From: Hetaerina americana
Taxonomy: Eukaryota > Arthropoda > Insecta > Odonata > Calopterygidae
Length of the DNA stretch: 64,000 bases
Direction: 5' to 3'
Assembly (NCBI GenBank): GCA_022747635.1
Contig: JAKTNV010000003.1
Location: 52,797,156 to 52,861,155, forward strand
Shown here: positions 25,530 through 37,620 of the stretch, piece after piece
Numbering within the stretch: the stretch's first letter is position 1
Layout: each line of letters begins with the position of its first letter
Translations under genes and position numbers: made by a program
The notes under the pieces: generated by a model
Seen by the model: only the letters and a program-made list of their open reading frames with translations
The model's database searches: none
Told to the model about the DNA's origin: nothing

Positions 25530-26100
25530 TTTCTCGAAGGGAGGGTGTAGGAGATGGCGCGGGACAGGGGTTCAAGACGAATGGCGGTCGAGAGGCGGAG
25601 AATAATGTTGCGAAATGGGTGCGGGGCTGGGGGAGCGAGTGAGTGTGCTGGTGGAGTTGGAGCGAGGGGGGAGAAGATGAAGGTTTCGTGGGTGCGGGGG
25701 TAGTGTGTGTGTGCGTCGGAGACTTTCAGGTCCGATTCACAACTTGAAATTTATTGTCCGATCGATCGCACGATCGAGTACGAATTCAGTTTAGTGTGCG
25801 TGATCCGCCGCGGCAACCGAAACGTGTTTTTTTAAAATAAACTATTTCTGTCAAAGATAACAATTCAATCTTCCAACGAACGCGAGGGGCCGTGCAGAAT
25901 CCCTGCCAGCGTTAAATGGTGCCAGGTTGAAGCGATAAAGATACGTGGATTGAAAACTGTCCCGCGTTCATTAATACTAGTTGGAAGCCGTGAATGATTT
26001 TCATTCCGAAAGAATTAATATTGCAATGGACATCCAAGCGATGATGAACTGAGGTCGCATCATGAAAGTAGTGTCAGTAAAATTCAGAGCCGACACACAC
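25530..26100 (+). promoter_or_regulatory. Candidate CpG-rich promoter region
   Basis: CpG-containing sequence between a pyrimidine-rich and a purine-rich island. It has an arthropod-like initiator (ttcagttt, TCAGT at 25,786-25,790) in a non-repetitive, GC-balanced context, as often seen at insect first exons. No TATA box, no clear downstream promoter element and no coding exon are visible, so this is only a candidate. If real, its gene would have its coding exons outside the recognised regions. Confidence 0.2.
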
Positions 26101-26589
26101 TCCCCCTACCGTGTTCCCGCGTGAACGGTATCACTTTTCATACATGAATAGGTATCCGGGGCCGCATACGCAAACTTTATCGTGGCTTTCTTTAAAAAAT
26201 AAACAGCGTGCCTCCACCACGACAACCTTCTCGACTAAATCAAAATATCAAAATGAATTCTATAGCGTTCCCCCTTTTGTTTGCACGACCCCATGTACCG
26301 GAAATTTTAGAAATATTTTCTTAAACACAGCAGCTACCTCTGGACCCGACCCCTTGTTTTCCCAGGCGATTGAGATTCTTCCGAATTTAAAAAAACCCTT
26401 TTAAATTCAGGGTCGACTTGGTTTCTGTATCCACTCACGGGGGTGCCCAAGAAATTTGTAGTGTTATTCTTTCCCCCTGGGTATACGGTCGGAAATTAAG
26501 TCGGCATTGTGGAGATACGCGCAAAACAATTCCCGCCTGGCGGAATGGGGGATAACGCTTTAGGCCTTTATTCGATTGTGCAATGAATT

Positions 26590-26990
26590 ACGTCGCCGTA
26601 GGTGCGATGCGTGCGGATGAGAGAGCAGGAGGAAGGTGGTGAGCGGAGCGCCGAGATTGCAAGAGTGCTAACAGGAACGGAAATGGGAATTCCAAGGGGC
26701 AACAAGGGAGAGGTGGGGAGAGAGAGTAAGAGGGTCCTCTCGAAGAGAAAATGGAGCAACATAGGGATAGGGATAGAGAGGGAGATGAGGATGGGATGGG
26801 AGGGATAAAAAGGAGGTGGATGAAGAAAAGGATTGGGTGGTGTGTTCAGAGGTCCGTGAGAGGAGGAAGGACACAATGAGGAAAACATGGGAGGGAGTTT
26901 AAAGGGTGTGGGGGTGAGAGACATGAGGTTTGAGATGAGAAGTAATTCAAAGGGGGAAAGAAAGGAGGTGAACGGAAGGTGAGGAATAAA
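26590..26990. other. Purine-rich island
   Basis: G/A-dominated + strand with gggatagggatagagaggg-like runs. The overlapping frames at 26,568-27,077 (-) and 26,602-26,808 (+) are artefacts of this bias. Confidence 0.55.
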
Positions 26991-26999
26991 ACGCTGAAT

Positions 27000-29320
27000 C
27001 GGATGACGCAGGACGTATTTTTCCGAAATCGTTTCATTGAAAAAGGAGGCAAATGCTGAAATGTTGGCACCACACATTCCCTTGCTTCATCACGAAAAAA
27101 ACAATAGCTTGATAGTAATTTCACCTATTATCCTAGTTCATCCAGGCAAAAATCCATCCCCTACGTTTTTATGAAAAACGTGCTCTTTGTGAGTAAACAT
27201 AAACGTTAGCCTAAACAATGTTGGAGGTATGCTGATAGGTGATAGCTTTGGAAATATTCATCTTTCATATTCTACATCTGGATACGAAACTATTCCGTTA
27301 TGTTTGTGAGTGACTCGACGATTGTGATCCTGAGGCATGGCGTTTTAATGTTGAAGTCGATACAAATGTATGTCTCATTCTTCTGTAATCTCGAAGGTTG
27401 AAACAATTTAAAAAGTTTATTATAGATGACACAAGGATTCCACTCACTTGGTTTTATCCGTATAACACCATGCCGTAAACAAAACCTTTGAATTCTGAGA
27501 CGTTCTTGGATGTCCCTTAAGTAAGCAATTATTCCTTCAAAGCTTGATGATATTTTTTTATTTAATAATAATAATAATAGTATTGATGGATTTTGGTCCA
27601 TAAAAGCCATTCTTACTTTTTGAAAGGTGTCTCTTTAAATTTTGAACGCCTAAAATTCAAAATCAAACTTCAAGGAAAAATGTCGTATGGGAATGCACAC
27701 AAATGTTCATTAACTGCCCAAGTGGGCAAGATTAAACCGTCAATGGGCATGCATTGAGTTTCAACTTTAACCTTGTACCTTTGTAATCTAATCTCGGTTT
27801 GTTTCTGGGAAAAACATTCAAGTTAGTGGCTCTTAATGCAATCCACCACTTCATATCGGCACGCGTAGCCAATTGGACGTTAATTTCTTTACCACTATCG
27901 CCGTTGGTATAATTTTTCGGTCCACATAACAAAGTCATGAAAGGCACACGTTCTTGTTACCGCGGCAGCCCATGTGAGAAGGGTTGGTGAGTTAAAACGA
28001 CTGGTTTCTTTTCGATCCAACAAAGCACTGGTTTATTGTTTCTCTTGCGAAAGGTTTCCCGGAGGAGAGGCCAACTGCATCTTGAAGGTCCTCCCTTCTC
28101 TTCAAAGGGGATTTCCAAGGGCCAAGGGAAAACCGCGTTGAAGGCACTTCAGCCGACCACGGCAATTACGTCTCCGACCGCCGCACTGCCTCCACCTTTA
28201 AAAGCATCGCGCTCCCGCAACGCATCCACCAAGGCTTGAGTGACACCTGTAATGTCATCAGTCTCCTTGTGTTTCCCGTCCTTTCCAACCTTTCTGAAAT
28301 CAAAGAAAAAGGAAATGAGGCAAAGAGACCTCTAGAATTTTCCATCTCCTTGCCCAATCCAGCATGTAATATATCTGGCTCCCTCGCCGTCCTACACGTA
28401 TGCCGCGCGCTATGCAAGTGCCCACTAAGGGTGTTCTCTTATCCAATTCTGGCCGTCCGCACCAGGCCCCTGGAACTCTCAGCGCAAAGGAATGACGAAT
28501 ATTCTCCAGCCAACCTCTTTGGCGGTCACCGGTCTTCCCTCCTCGGCTTGCGTCTCTCACACCCCGGATAGTATTCCGTCGTCCTCTTCCGTTGTTTCTC
28601 CTTCTCTGTCTTCATCTTCTCTCAAACTCTCCTCCAACTTTTTAAGGTTGAAAAATGCACCACCATGTGACGTCTAAGTTAAACTACCTTTTTCACTCTA
28701 TAAATGGCGTCGGACAGCCTGATAATTTATAAAGGATAAACTCAAGGGCAACGAAATTTTCGTCATTGGCCCTCATTTTTGCGGGAACGTGGAGCCACAC
28801 CCTTCCTTAAATAGGGGTGCCGAAGGTCTTAATAATCCTTTTGTCAGACGCTAGCCTCTCGACAGGGAGGAAGGGTATTCGCTTCTTCGAGGCCCTCTCG
28901 TTAACATCTCACGTGGTCCTCCTCTCCTGGTTCAGTGTTTGACCGAACCTTCAAGCGAGAGAGACGGAATCCAAATGTTTACCCAGTCCGTCCTCACTTT
29001 TCATCCCTTGATGGGGATCTGTTAAATCACTTCGCCTGACCATTGTATCTAGGGTGGTAGGGTGATGTCCGAGTTATTACGATATAACATGGCACACACC
29101 TCGGTGCACTCATCCGTCACCGCCAATATGTACAAGCTCTGTCCCAAACATAAGTAGAAAAAATCTTGGGAAAACATTTATTGCAGATCAAAGTAAAAAT
29201 TGCTGAAATTCTTTAGAGCACCCTTGAGTATCGACACACCAATGCCAGTGACTCCGCCAGTTGTGGTATGTGACGTAACCCAGTGGTCCAAAATGGTTCT
29301 CGAAGAAGTTATATTTGCGT
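27000..29320. other. Unassigned; GC-moderate block at 27.96-29.1 kb
   Basis: The first kilobase is AT-rich. From about 27,960 to 29,100 the sequence is GC-moderate, and frames such as 28,166-28,417 (-) and 28,300-28,560 (-) read as mixed-composition peptides instead of low-complexity ones. I recognise no family and see no convincing splice sites. It may be an old unclassified transposon. Confidence 0.35.
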
Positions 29321-29324
29321 TTTA

Positions 29325-29785
29325 CTCAATTACCCATGTTTTGTCACCAGTAACCACCTATTATGGAAATTTCGGGCCATTTTCACCGTGGTCCAAGAGG
29401 TCCAAGGCAAGATTGTCACACAAGTGGTCTTCTGGCATAACCTTGTTGGCCAACTTGACACATCATTCTCATGTCTAAATCTTCTGTAAGAGTGCAATTC
29501 ACTGAGTTTTTCTGCATATTGTGCTCTTCTGCTAACATCCTGACACTTGAGGGACAGTCAAAATTGAGCATCTCACTTTTTTTGCATTTTCATCATACCC
29601 TGTTGTTGATGGATTTTCAGGGCATTCCTCATCGTCAACCTCCTCGTTACCCTCCCAGAACATTTTGCTCAAGCAGAAAACCATCATTTGGGACATTTCT
29701 CCATCTTCATAAGCATCATAAGCATGGTCAAAGCCTCCAAAGAGTCCAATTTTTCAAGCTTAATGCACAATTTTAACACATATAG
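29325..29785 (-). mobile_element. Decayed mariner transposase (N-terminal half)
   Basis: The minus strand shows, over shifting frames, successive mariner landmarks in the right order: CIKLEKLDS (like the CVKLGKS helix), then EEVDDEECPENPSTTG (like EEVEDDERSGRPSTS), then TEDLDMRM (like TEDLNMRK), QVGQQGYARRPL in place of the linker, and finally VTGDKTWVIE. The last matches the ITGDETWVYEYD block that carries the first catalytic Asp (codon antisense to 29,343-29,345). The match ends there and the rest of the catalytic domain is missing or unrecognisable. Many shifts and stops make it an old, dead copy. Confidence 0.6.
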
Positions 29786-32235
29786 TATCATTGCTCCATG
29801 CGCAGTGGCATCGTGAATTCATGGCGTGGCCGTCAAACAGGGGTCCAGTTTATTGACAATCCGTTCACTGTAAATTGCCACAGTTAACTGATGTGGGTCG
29901 CATTGCTTTTCCAAGATCTTCCATTACCTTCCCCACCACTAAGTCATTTGCATTGGTGGCAAAAATCATTTTACTTATTATTGGGACTGACCCTGTAAGT
30001 ATTCGTGTCTTGCATTTATTCGGGGAAGTGACGCTAAAATATCCACGGATATTCTTTTCTTCGGCCCGCTGGTCATGCAATATTCCAAGGGAGCTCTTAG
30101 GTAATAGGGAAGGGAATTTTCAATGGGATCAGCTTTCGCACGGGCGGCACAACATCTTCACCTATTTAGTGTACCCTGGCCAATATTAACGATCTTTCAC
30201 CATATTTATTGTCTTTTCATGTCCTAAGTGACCTAAATAATAGGCGAATCGTGCAACGACCAATGAATTACTTCTTTCGGCTATGCCGGCACAAATAGCC
30301 TCTGGTGATAGGATAATTGGAGCAGAAAACGATTTCAAACGCTATACAACGTTTGTGCAACGTAATAAACGTTTTAATGCTCTATACCCATTTATGCCGT
30401 GCATCTTTATATTCTACAGGAAAGTTTGCTGTTCACTGCCGCATTAGAGATGGAGGTTGTTCAGTCTAGGAGAGATTCTAGTAAGTCGCGGATGTCAACA
30501 GCCTCGCACTGGTCAATAGTGTCCAAATAGGGTCTTGAGCACCCCTGTATCATAAAATTTGACTATTCTTTTGGAAATCAAGAAAAATGCGCCCCCATTC
30601 CGAGAGAAGCTTCTCTGGAATATCTTTTACCGCCATTTTGAAAAAAACATGAATATGAACATGCCTCGTGAGCTCTAATGGTGTCAATAAAAAATTGCTG
30701 AGACATTTAGACTGTGACTTCAAATAAACCCGTGAAATGGAATCGTCGGGAGATAAACCCCTGTATTCTTTCAAATTTTTCCAATGAATATGAGGAGTTG
30801 TTAAAAACAGAAGAAATCAAAATTATATGTTCTGAAAAAGGCGAAGGGGAAGAATGCAAAGGGGTAAAAGGATTGAGACAAAGATAAGAAGAGGCAAGGG
30901 AAGAGAAGTGAGAAAAGAGAAAAAACTGCGGTGCCCGGAATTGACCCAGGGGTATTTTCTGGGGCCAGGGGACGAGAGGGAGGGAATTAAGGAGGAAGGA
31001 AAGGGGTTAACGTCCGATCGCGCGCACGCCCTCCGACTCCCTAATGCTTCAGCACGGGCGACCGAGGGAGTGAGTGTATTTTGCGGGAGACGGAGAGAAG
31101 GGTTTTATTTTGAGGCGAGACGGTGGACGAGGATGAAGTTCGTGCGATGAAGGCGGCGGGTTCGATTGATCGATTGTCTATTCGTGGGCGGAAGACTTCG
31201 GCCAGTTCACGCCTCGACTACGCGCTTGTGTTTCGGAAGAAGAATGGCTTCCAATGATGTGCCCCGGATGACTTGGGATATCTGTGAAGTCTCCGAAAAT
31301 TCTTTTGTACGGATGCTACGCGTCACATGGATAAGTTTTGAAACATACATTTTTACGGGGCTTCCACATATACACAGAGTACGTACGTACTCAATAAAAA
31401 ATTTATAATTACTTTTCCTACCGCTTTTTATATTATAAGAGTTCGAAAGATTATTTTATCTGCTTAAGATCATATATCTCCATTCACAATAAACATATTA
31501 AATTAATTTCCCTTTAGTTTATTCAGTATATAGAATAAAAAAACAATCACTAAGTAAAATGAACATGAATTTTTTTCACGTTCGTAGTTAATATCCATGA
31601 ATATAATTTTTTCGACAATTTATTATAATTCATTTATTTTCATTTAAAATTTTTTTAGAGGGCTTTTTTACCATCACTATCATATATCTGTCAAATTTGT
31701 TCAACTTTATGTAATATCTTATGTATACCTTATTTTTATCTTATCCTTACACTACTCAACGCTTTTCTAGCGTTGTGTAATGTAAAAACCGTTATGCAGA
31801 ATGTCCCGAAGCATACCTTCTTAGCCATATTTTGCCACTAAGGTTATTCGCGCAATTAAAGAAGATCAAACAAATAGTTCAAAGTACGGATATTTAATAA
31901 AAAACAATTTTATTAATCTCCTCTGAATATTATTTCCAACCGGCATTAGATAAAATGGATATGCTTAGAATGGCGTACGTTATGGCTACATTTTCTCTAT
32001 ATACCGGGAACTCGTTTTCATGCAATGATTGACATCCATTGAGTCACGTTCATCTCCGAATGTCCTTGATAAGGAATCGTAAATCCAGGATATAAAATAT
32101 CTCTTCTTATTTTTGTGCGCGTAGTACCTAGCCAGGGTCAAAGGCATTATAGTAATTCCTTCACATTTCTTCAGTGATGCATTTTCTCTAAATTCTAAGA
32201 GGCAAGGCCTAGCTCATTATTTATGGGTTATCTAA
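29786..32235. other. No gene recognised
   Basis: Includes a purine-rich patch at about 30,836-31,150 and otherwise mixed to AT-rich DNA. The minus-strand frame 30,550-30,774 has no recognisable domain. The 5' side of the mariner at 29.3-29.8 kb may extend into the first few hundred bases. Confidence 0.4.
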
Positions 32236-32239
32236 GTAT

Positions 32240-32640
32240 TTGAGTATTGAAGTAAGATGTAAATTGGATACTTTTGAAATGTGGATTTGGAGAGGGATAG
32301 AAAAGATGTATTGGACGGAAAGCTAAAGAAACGAGGAAAGGTACGGTGGAGGAGGATTGAGGATTGTTGCGAGAAATCCAATGGAAGTAGGAAAAATGGA
32401 TTCTGAGTGTCTTTATTGACATTGGAATGTTAAAGATTGTGGTAGATACGAGAGTGGGCACGTTGGACGGAATGAAGGGAGGAAGGAAGCATTCAGAATT
32501 GAGAGGGGTGTATTGTAGTGCTGCATTTCAGGTTGTGTTTTGTTGGGAGAATCAAGGGTATTGTCACCATACCGTTTGATAGCTTTTGTCCACCCAAAAT
32601 CATCTTTAACCAGTAGAATATCACTTATTGTAATTTGTGT
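32240..32640 (+). mobile_element. LINE 3' fragment
   Basis: A short 3' end of the same LINE family as at 15.4-15.95 kb. Fragments of the C-terminal frame are readable (LDTFEMWIWR, like LEAFEMWVWR). The tail has the aligned features: a ttgttgggagaatcaagg-type segment, then gtccaccc and ttaaccagtagaatat. Stops and shifts make it inactive. The open frame on the opposite strand (32,228-32,461) is its shadow. Confidence 0.6.
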
Positions 32641-35600
32641 AATATAATCTCTCTCGTAGTTTATGATATATGATATATTCTTAAGTATCTCATTAAAATA
32701 TTTTTTTGCTTTAGTTATGAATATATATAAAAAATTCCCAAGATTGGGATAAAGATTTTTCATAAAGCAGCGTTATTCGTGATGCATCACTAAAACCTCT
32801 AATTTTCTTTATACTCAACCTTCCCGTTCCACTTTTTGATCTAACTTTCCGAGTTTATTGAATATAAATATGGAATTTCTGTTTCAAAAGGCTCGTGAAA
32901 TGAAAGGTAATTATCATATTTAGAGCCGACAGTAGTGATTTGGTTGGGGAGGAGAATTAGCAGTATATTTTTTCAGATTTTCTTTGAAAACTCACTGCTC
33001 TTGCGGTGCATTTATTTGAAAATATTTCCATTTATTTTTCTGATTTAAACCGTGCTTAAAAACTCATCAAATAATTGAAACCTAAACAAAAAATCCTTTG
33101 ATAAATATCTTAGGGATTGTATGAAAAAAGATATAAAATAACCAATGAAGAGATCATTTCTGTGTTTTTAATTAACTACCACATTTCGATGTAGTATGTA
33201 ATTTCATTTTAATTTATATATTAATTTTATGGGGTTTGCGCAAAAAAAATGTGGCAGCGCTTCATAAAGTATCTTCCCACCAGAATCATGAAGTGAACAT
33301 AACCGCGTAAAATTATTCGTATATCCTATTCTCCGAATTATGTTAATCTGTAATAGGATTAAAACGTAAACACCGCAAAGTGTAATTCAACAAATTAATT
33401 CCATATTTCATGATCGTTGAAAGGATTATTACGGTGTAAATAATAAATATATTAACAATATCATAGTAAAAATAAGTAACTGGATCAAATTAAACCAAAG
33501 AGTGAAATCAACTCAAATATTTATCATTATTCCCGTTAATATTATTACATAAGCATTCTCACAATCAAATGACGCGTGCAATCAAAATTTTCTTTCGACA
33601 ATGTATTTACGTGATCCATTTTGAACGTAGGCGAAGAAGAATCGGCAATGTGAAATGCACATTGAATTCTTTTTCTAAAATAAACACTAAAAATCACTCG
33701 GCACTTGGAAATCCGAAATAATAAGCGGTACAGGTGCACCCGTGTTAGTCATAGAAACGTATCCGACCAGGCAGGAATCATTGTAATGGCAGGAAACTCA
33801 GCTCAGTGTTCGAGGACAAAACCACCGAACGGGGGCAAACATTCCCACCATGCTACCGCACTTAGAGACATGCATAGGTACGCCACGTCCAAGTCATTCG
33901 TACAGTTTTCCAAAACCTCACAATGTGTGTGTGCGCGCCTCATAGGGAGACTAAATCCCACGACGGCGAGATGGTCGTCGGCGGGAAAGAAAAAAATTGA
34001 GCAACTGAACACAAAATCATCCCGGATTTTCTTGTGGATTCATCCAGCCACGTGAATTCCTCATGCTGTTTTTCAGAGAACATCTCCCATATTGCCCACG
34101 CGAGCACACGGGCTATTTTCTTTGCGTCGTGCAAAAGAAAAAAAGAATGAATCCCACTCCCCCCCTGACCCCTTCTTACCACCACCCCCGCGCCAACGCT
34201 GTCGGATATTCGAGAGAAAATCCATCATTTCGACGAAACCCGTTTTTTAAGCCTTCGGGAGGAAAATTCATCCCCGAACCGAAGTCATTTTAGTCCCTCG
34301 CTCTGGTTTATTTTTTTTTGCATTCCGTCCGTCTCACACGGCAATTACTCGCACGACGAATGGAATGTTTCATGTTCTATCCCGCACTCGCCTGGAAATC
34401 GAAATTTTTTTCCGCTCCACCGGCTATGCTTGCTTAGTGTGAGAATCTTGAGAGGCTTTAGACTTTCCAGTATGCTATAACAGCAGTGCTCGCTGACTCC
34501 TAGAGGAAGGCGCAGTAGTATTTCATAGTTTTGCTTACTCGAGCATGGCAACACGGTATTGAATTCTCTATTGCCTGAGAGGGGAATACAATGACAGTGA
34601 ATTTCAATTCCCTAGCCATGGGGAGAAATTAGAAAAATAATTTCCCTTGTGGCTGAAATGTTCTTTTGGATGTAGACGAGAAAAGTTTTACCTTGTTTCA
34701 AAATACGGGGTTTCGAGGAAGAGACGATTAGTTATACTCGGTTACAGGCTTGAGTGTAATGTATGTGGTTAATTATGTAGCATAAGCCATAAATAAGACT
34801 ATCGCAACTAAACCACAGTGAAGTGAATGAAATGGAATATAGGAAAAGATGGGATGAATCACATCACAATTTTCTCAAAAGTTATATTATAAATTTAATA
34901 GGAATTTTTCGATTCGGCTCTTATTTGACTTACGTTTTGGAATTATTTTCGATTTCTCTCAAATCATAAAAATTGAATTTAAAAGGATACTTGGAAGTCA
35001 AAATGCCCTAAATATTAACAAAAAACAGGTCCTCACCTTAAAATTCAATTTCATTGATCCTTCGCGTCACCTAATAGTTAATTTATTTTCTGTATTACGC
35101 CTGCTCTATTTTAGGATTAAAATCTTCCATTACTCTGTTTGACTTACTGAACAATTTAATGGCAACATCCCGAAACCGATTAATAAGGGTTGCCATCCAA
35201 TGCTGATACAAATTTGTACGTCTGTTATGACTCATTGATAGTTAACTTTGCCGAAAAGAGACTGGAAATTTATTTTGCATTTAATTAATCAAATATTGTA
35301 TGACTCTTCTCCTTTGAACTTTCAGACTGAAACACTGCGGATGTGTAGATCTAAGAGATACATGTAAGTATATGCATTTCTCTATAATAAAGCCTATCCA
35401 TACCAAAACATATGTAACTACCGTTAGAGTGAATTAAATGCAAAATAGCTCTCAGTAACGTTATTTCAACGCAATAATGCAATATTTTTGTTGTTCGTAA
35501 ATAGATCATCTTGACATAGGTCTCAGACCCTTTAATTTCGTGTAATATACCATTGGATACTTTTATGCATCCAAGAAAGCCTAGACAACTTGAGGACCAA

Positions 35601-36540
35601 ATTATAAATAATAAAAATATTACTAATGTGCATGTGGAGGTATCACAAATAAAAATCAAAGAAATATAATACAAACAAAATAAAATTAAGTCCCTCAAAG
35701 AGATCCAGTTGGCTTGTTCAGGGTTAAGACCATTTATTATTTAGAATAGGAGAGCATTTTTTTTGGTATCCTACGCCAATAAATCTTATGTCAGTGGCAA
35801 TTTGTGATTGCGTCCTTCATCCAAATTCCTGCGATACCACAGGAAAATATATTCTCGCAATCACAGAGACGAACCGAGTCTCACCACGTCCGACGGGGAA
35901 TCCCTTGAAATGACAAGTCGCCTCCGGAATGCAATTTAGCCGTCGAAGGGTTCGGAGGAAGAGAGAACGGGGAGATGAGGGCATGGAGCTGAGATGAGGG
36001 CATGAGAGGAGAGAGGATCCAACGCGAGCGGATGAGAAGGACCGTAAGTGATTTGAGCGGAGTTTGGTAAATATTCGGGACAGAGGCAGCAGTTTTAAGG
36101 TATTCGGAAGTCGAAAGAATCACGAGAGTGATTCTATCGTTTTTTATTTAAACCTCAATAATGTTTTCAAAACCAAATACAAGGTAACGCGTAGTGCAAT
36201 ATAGGACAATAACAAATTCATCGAGTAGGGAATTTAATGCAAAAGCCTTATTGGGAGTTTTCATGAAAGGAAAAGAATTAGTCAAGGAAATTTATCAAAT
36301 TAAAAGTATATAATCAAGAGCGAACTGGTTTAAATGTGCTTACTTATTTTTAAATCATTATTAACAGCAATGAAATTCACGGCCAAATCATTGATTAAAC
36401 ACGGAAGAGAATAATGAGAATCATGATAAATAAATCAGTAGAGGAGGTGTACATTCATTCTAAACACCTAGCACAGTAACAAACTATTTCAATGCACTAA
36501 AAATATAAGTTGGCTTAAACAAACATTTAATTATTAAAAT
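32641..36540. other. No gene recognised
   Basis: AT-rich overall. A GC-moderate patch at about 33,700-34,300 holds overlapping frames on both strands (33,705-34,055 +, 33,803-34,012 -) without a recognisable family. A purine-leaning patch lies at about 35,930-36,030. The minus-strand frame 35,351-35,698 is Ile/Leu/Tyr-rich, as expected of AT-rich noise. Confidence 0.45.
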
Positions 36541-36544
36541 TATT

Positions 36545-37620
36545 TTAGAAAGTATGTAAGAAAGGTATGTAAAGTTATTGAACAACGGCAGATTGTTTGA
36601 CATCCTAGCAAAATACAATCTGATACCCAGCACCACAATGAGCCGTTCCTCAATTCCGCATAATTCCTCCCTCCATTCATTTTCCCCAACATTCCTATCC
36701 TTATCGTGCCCCTTCCACGCTCGTCTTACATTCTCCCCTCTATCATAGTCTTCAACATTCCATGGCCAATCAAAATGCTCTGCATTCATCTTTCCTGTCT
36801 CCTTTCAATTTCTCCCAACAATCCCCTCTATCCCCCACCACGTCTAGTCCTTTCTCATTTGTATGATCTTCCTGTATATTTCATGTCTGTCTTATATATA
36901 TCCTTATTATCCACACCCTCATTTCAGTTCCCTCAAACCTCCCCTTTTCATCCTGCTTCAATGATCATGTTTCCTAGCCATATGAAACTACACTACACAG
37001 GCCTCAGAAAAAACCTGTGCATCTAAATTTTAACTAGTCTTTCATTAAAATTTTTATCTAATATCTCCTTTAATTCCCTCCTCTTTGTGAAAGCTTTTTT
37101 TGCTTAACACAAATCATCCTGTCCCTACTACCTTAACCATCATGGTCCAAAAGGCTTTTAAGATAAATAAATTGACCCAAGTTCTCTAGTTGATATTCTC
37201 CTCTTTTACCTTTTTGATTAGCCCTCGTGTTTCTCAAAAACCTGATAACCTTTAATTTTTTTACATTAATTCTCATCCCATACCCATCGCACTGATATTC
37301 TGAAGTGCTCAGCAATGGCTGCCTGATTAACTAAAGCTGGATCAACAGTAAAACTAACTGATTTTATGATTTATTCGCAATCTTTTACTCCCATCTCCAG
37401 TTCTTTCTATGCATCTAACATTTCTGTCAATTATACGTTGAAACTTTTTGGTGATTATAGATAACGCTGTCATACTCGTTCTGAGACTACCCAGTTTGAC
37501 TCTCAATCCACCACACGCACCTTATCAGTCTAATACTTTTACAGGTTGTAGATTAGTCACATATCTCTCCCATACACTCCTGTTTTCTGCAACATAATCA
37601 TTGATTTTATCCCATTTTGT
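36545..37620 (-). mobile_element. LINE 3' half, minus orientation
   Basis: The minus-strand frame at 37,133-37,315 contains STSEYQCDGYGMRINVKKLK, matching SEIQCDRYGMRISIN at 15.2 kb and the family pattern EFQCDRFGMRINVNKTK. The frame at 36,484-36,789 covers the C-terminal region and tail: EHFDWPWNVEDYDRGENVRR, then ERLIVVLGIRLYFARM, like the tail near 15.85 kb. The plus-strand frame at 36,706-37,026 is its shadow. Stops show it is inactive. The first half of the RT and the endonuclease are absent. Confidence 0.6.
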
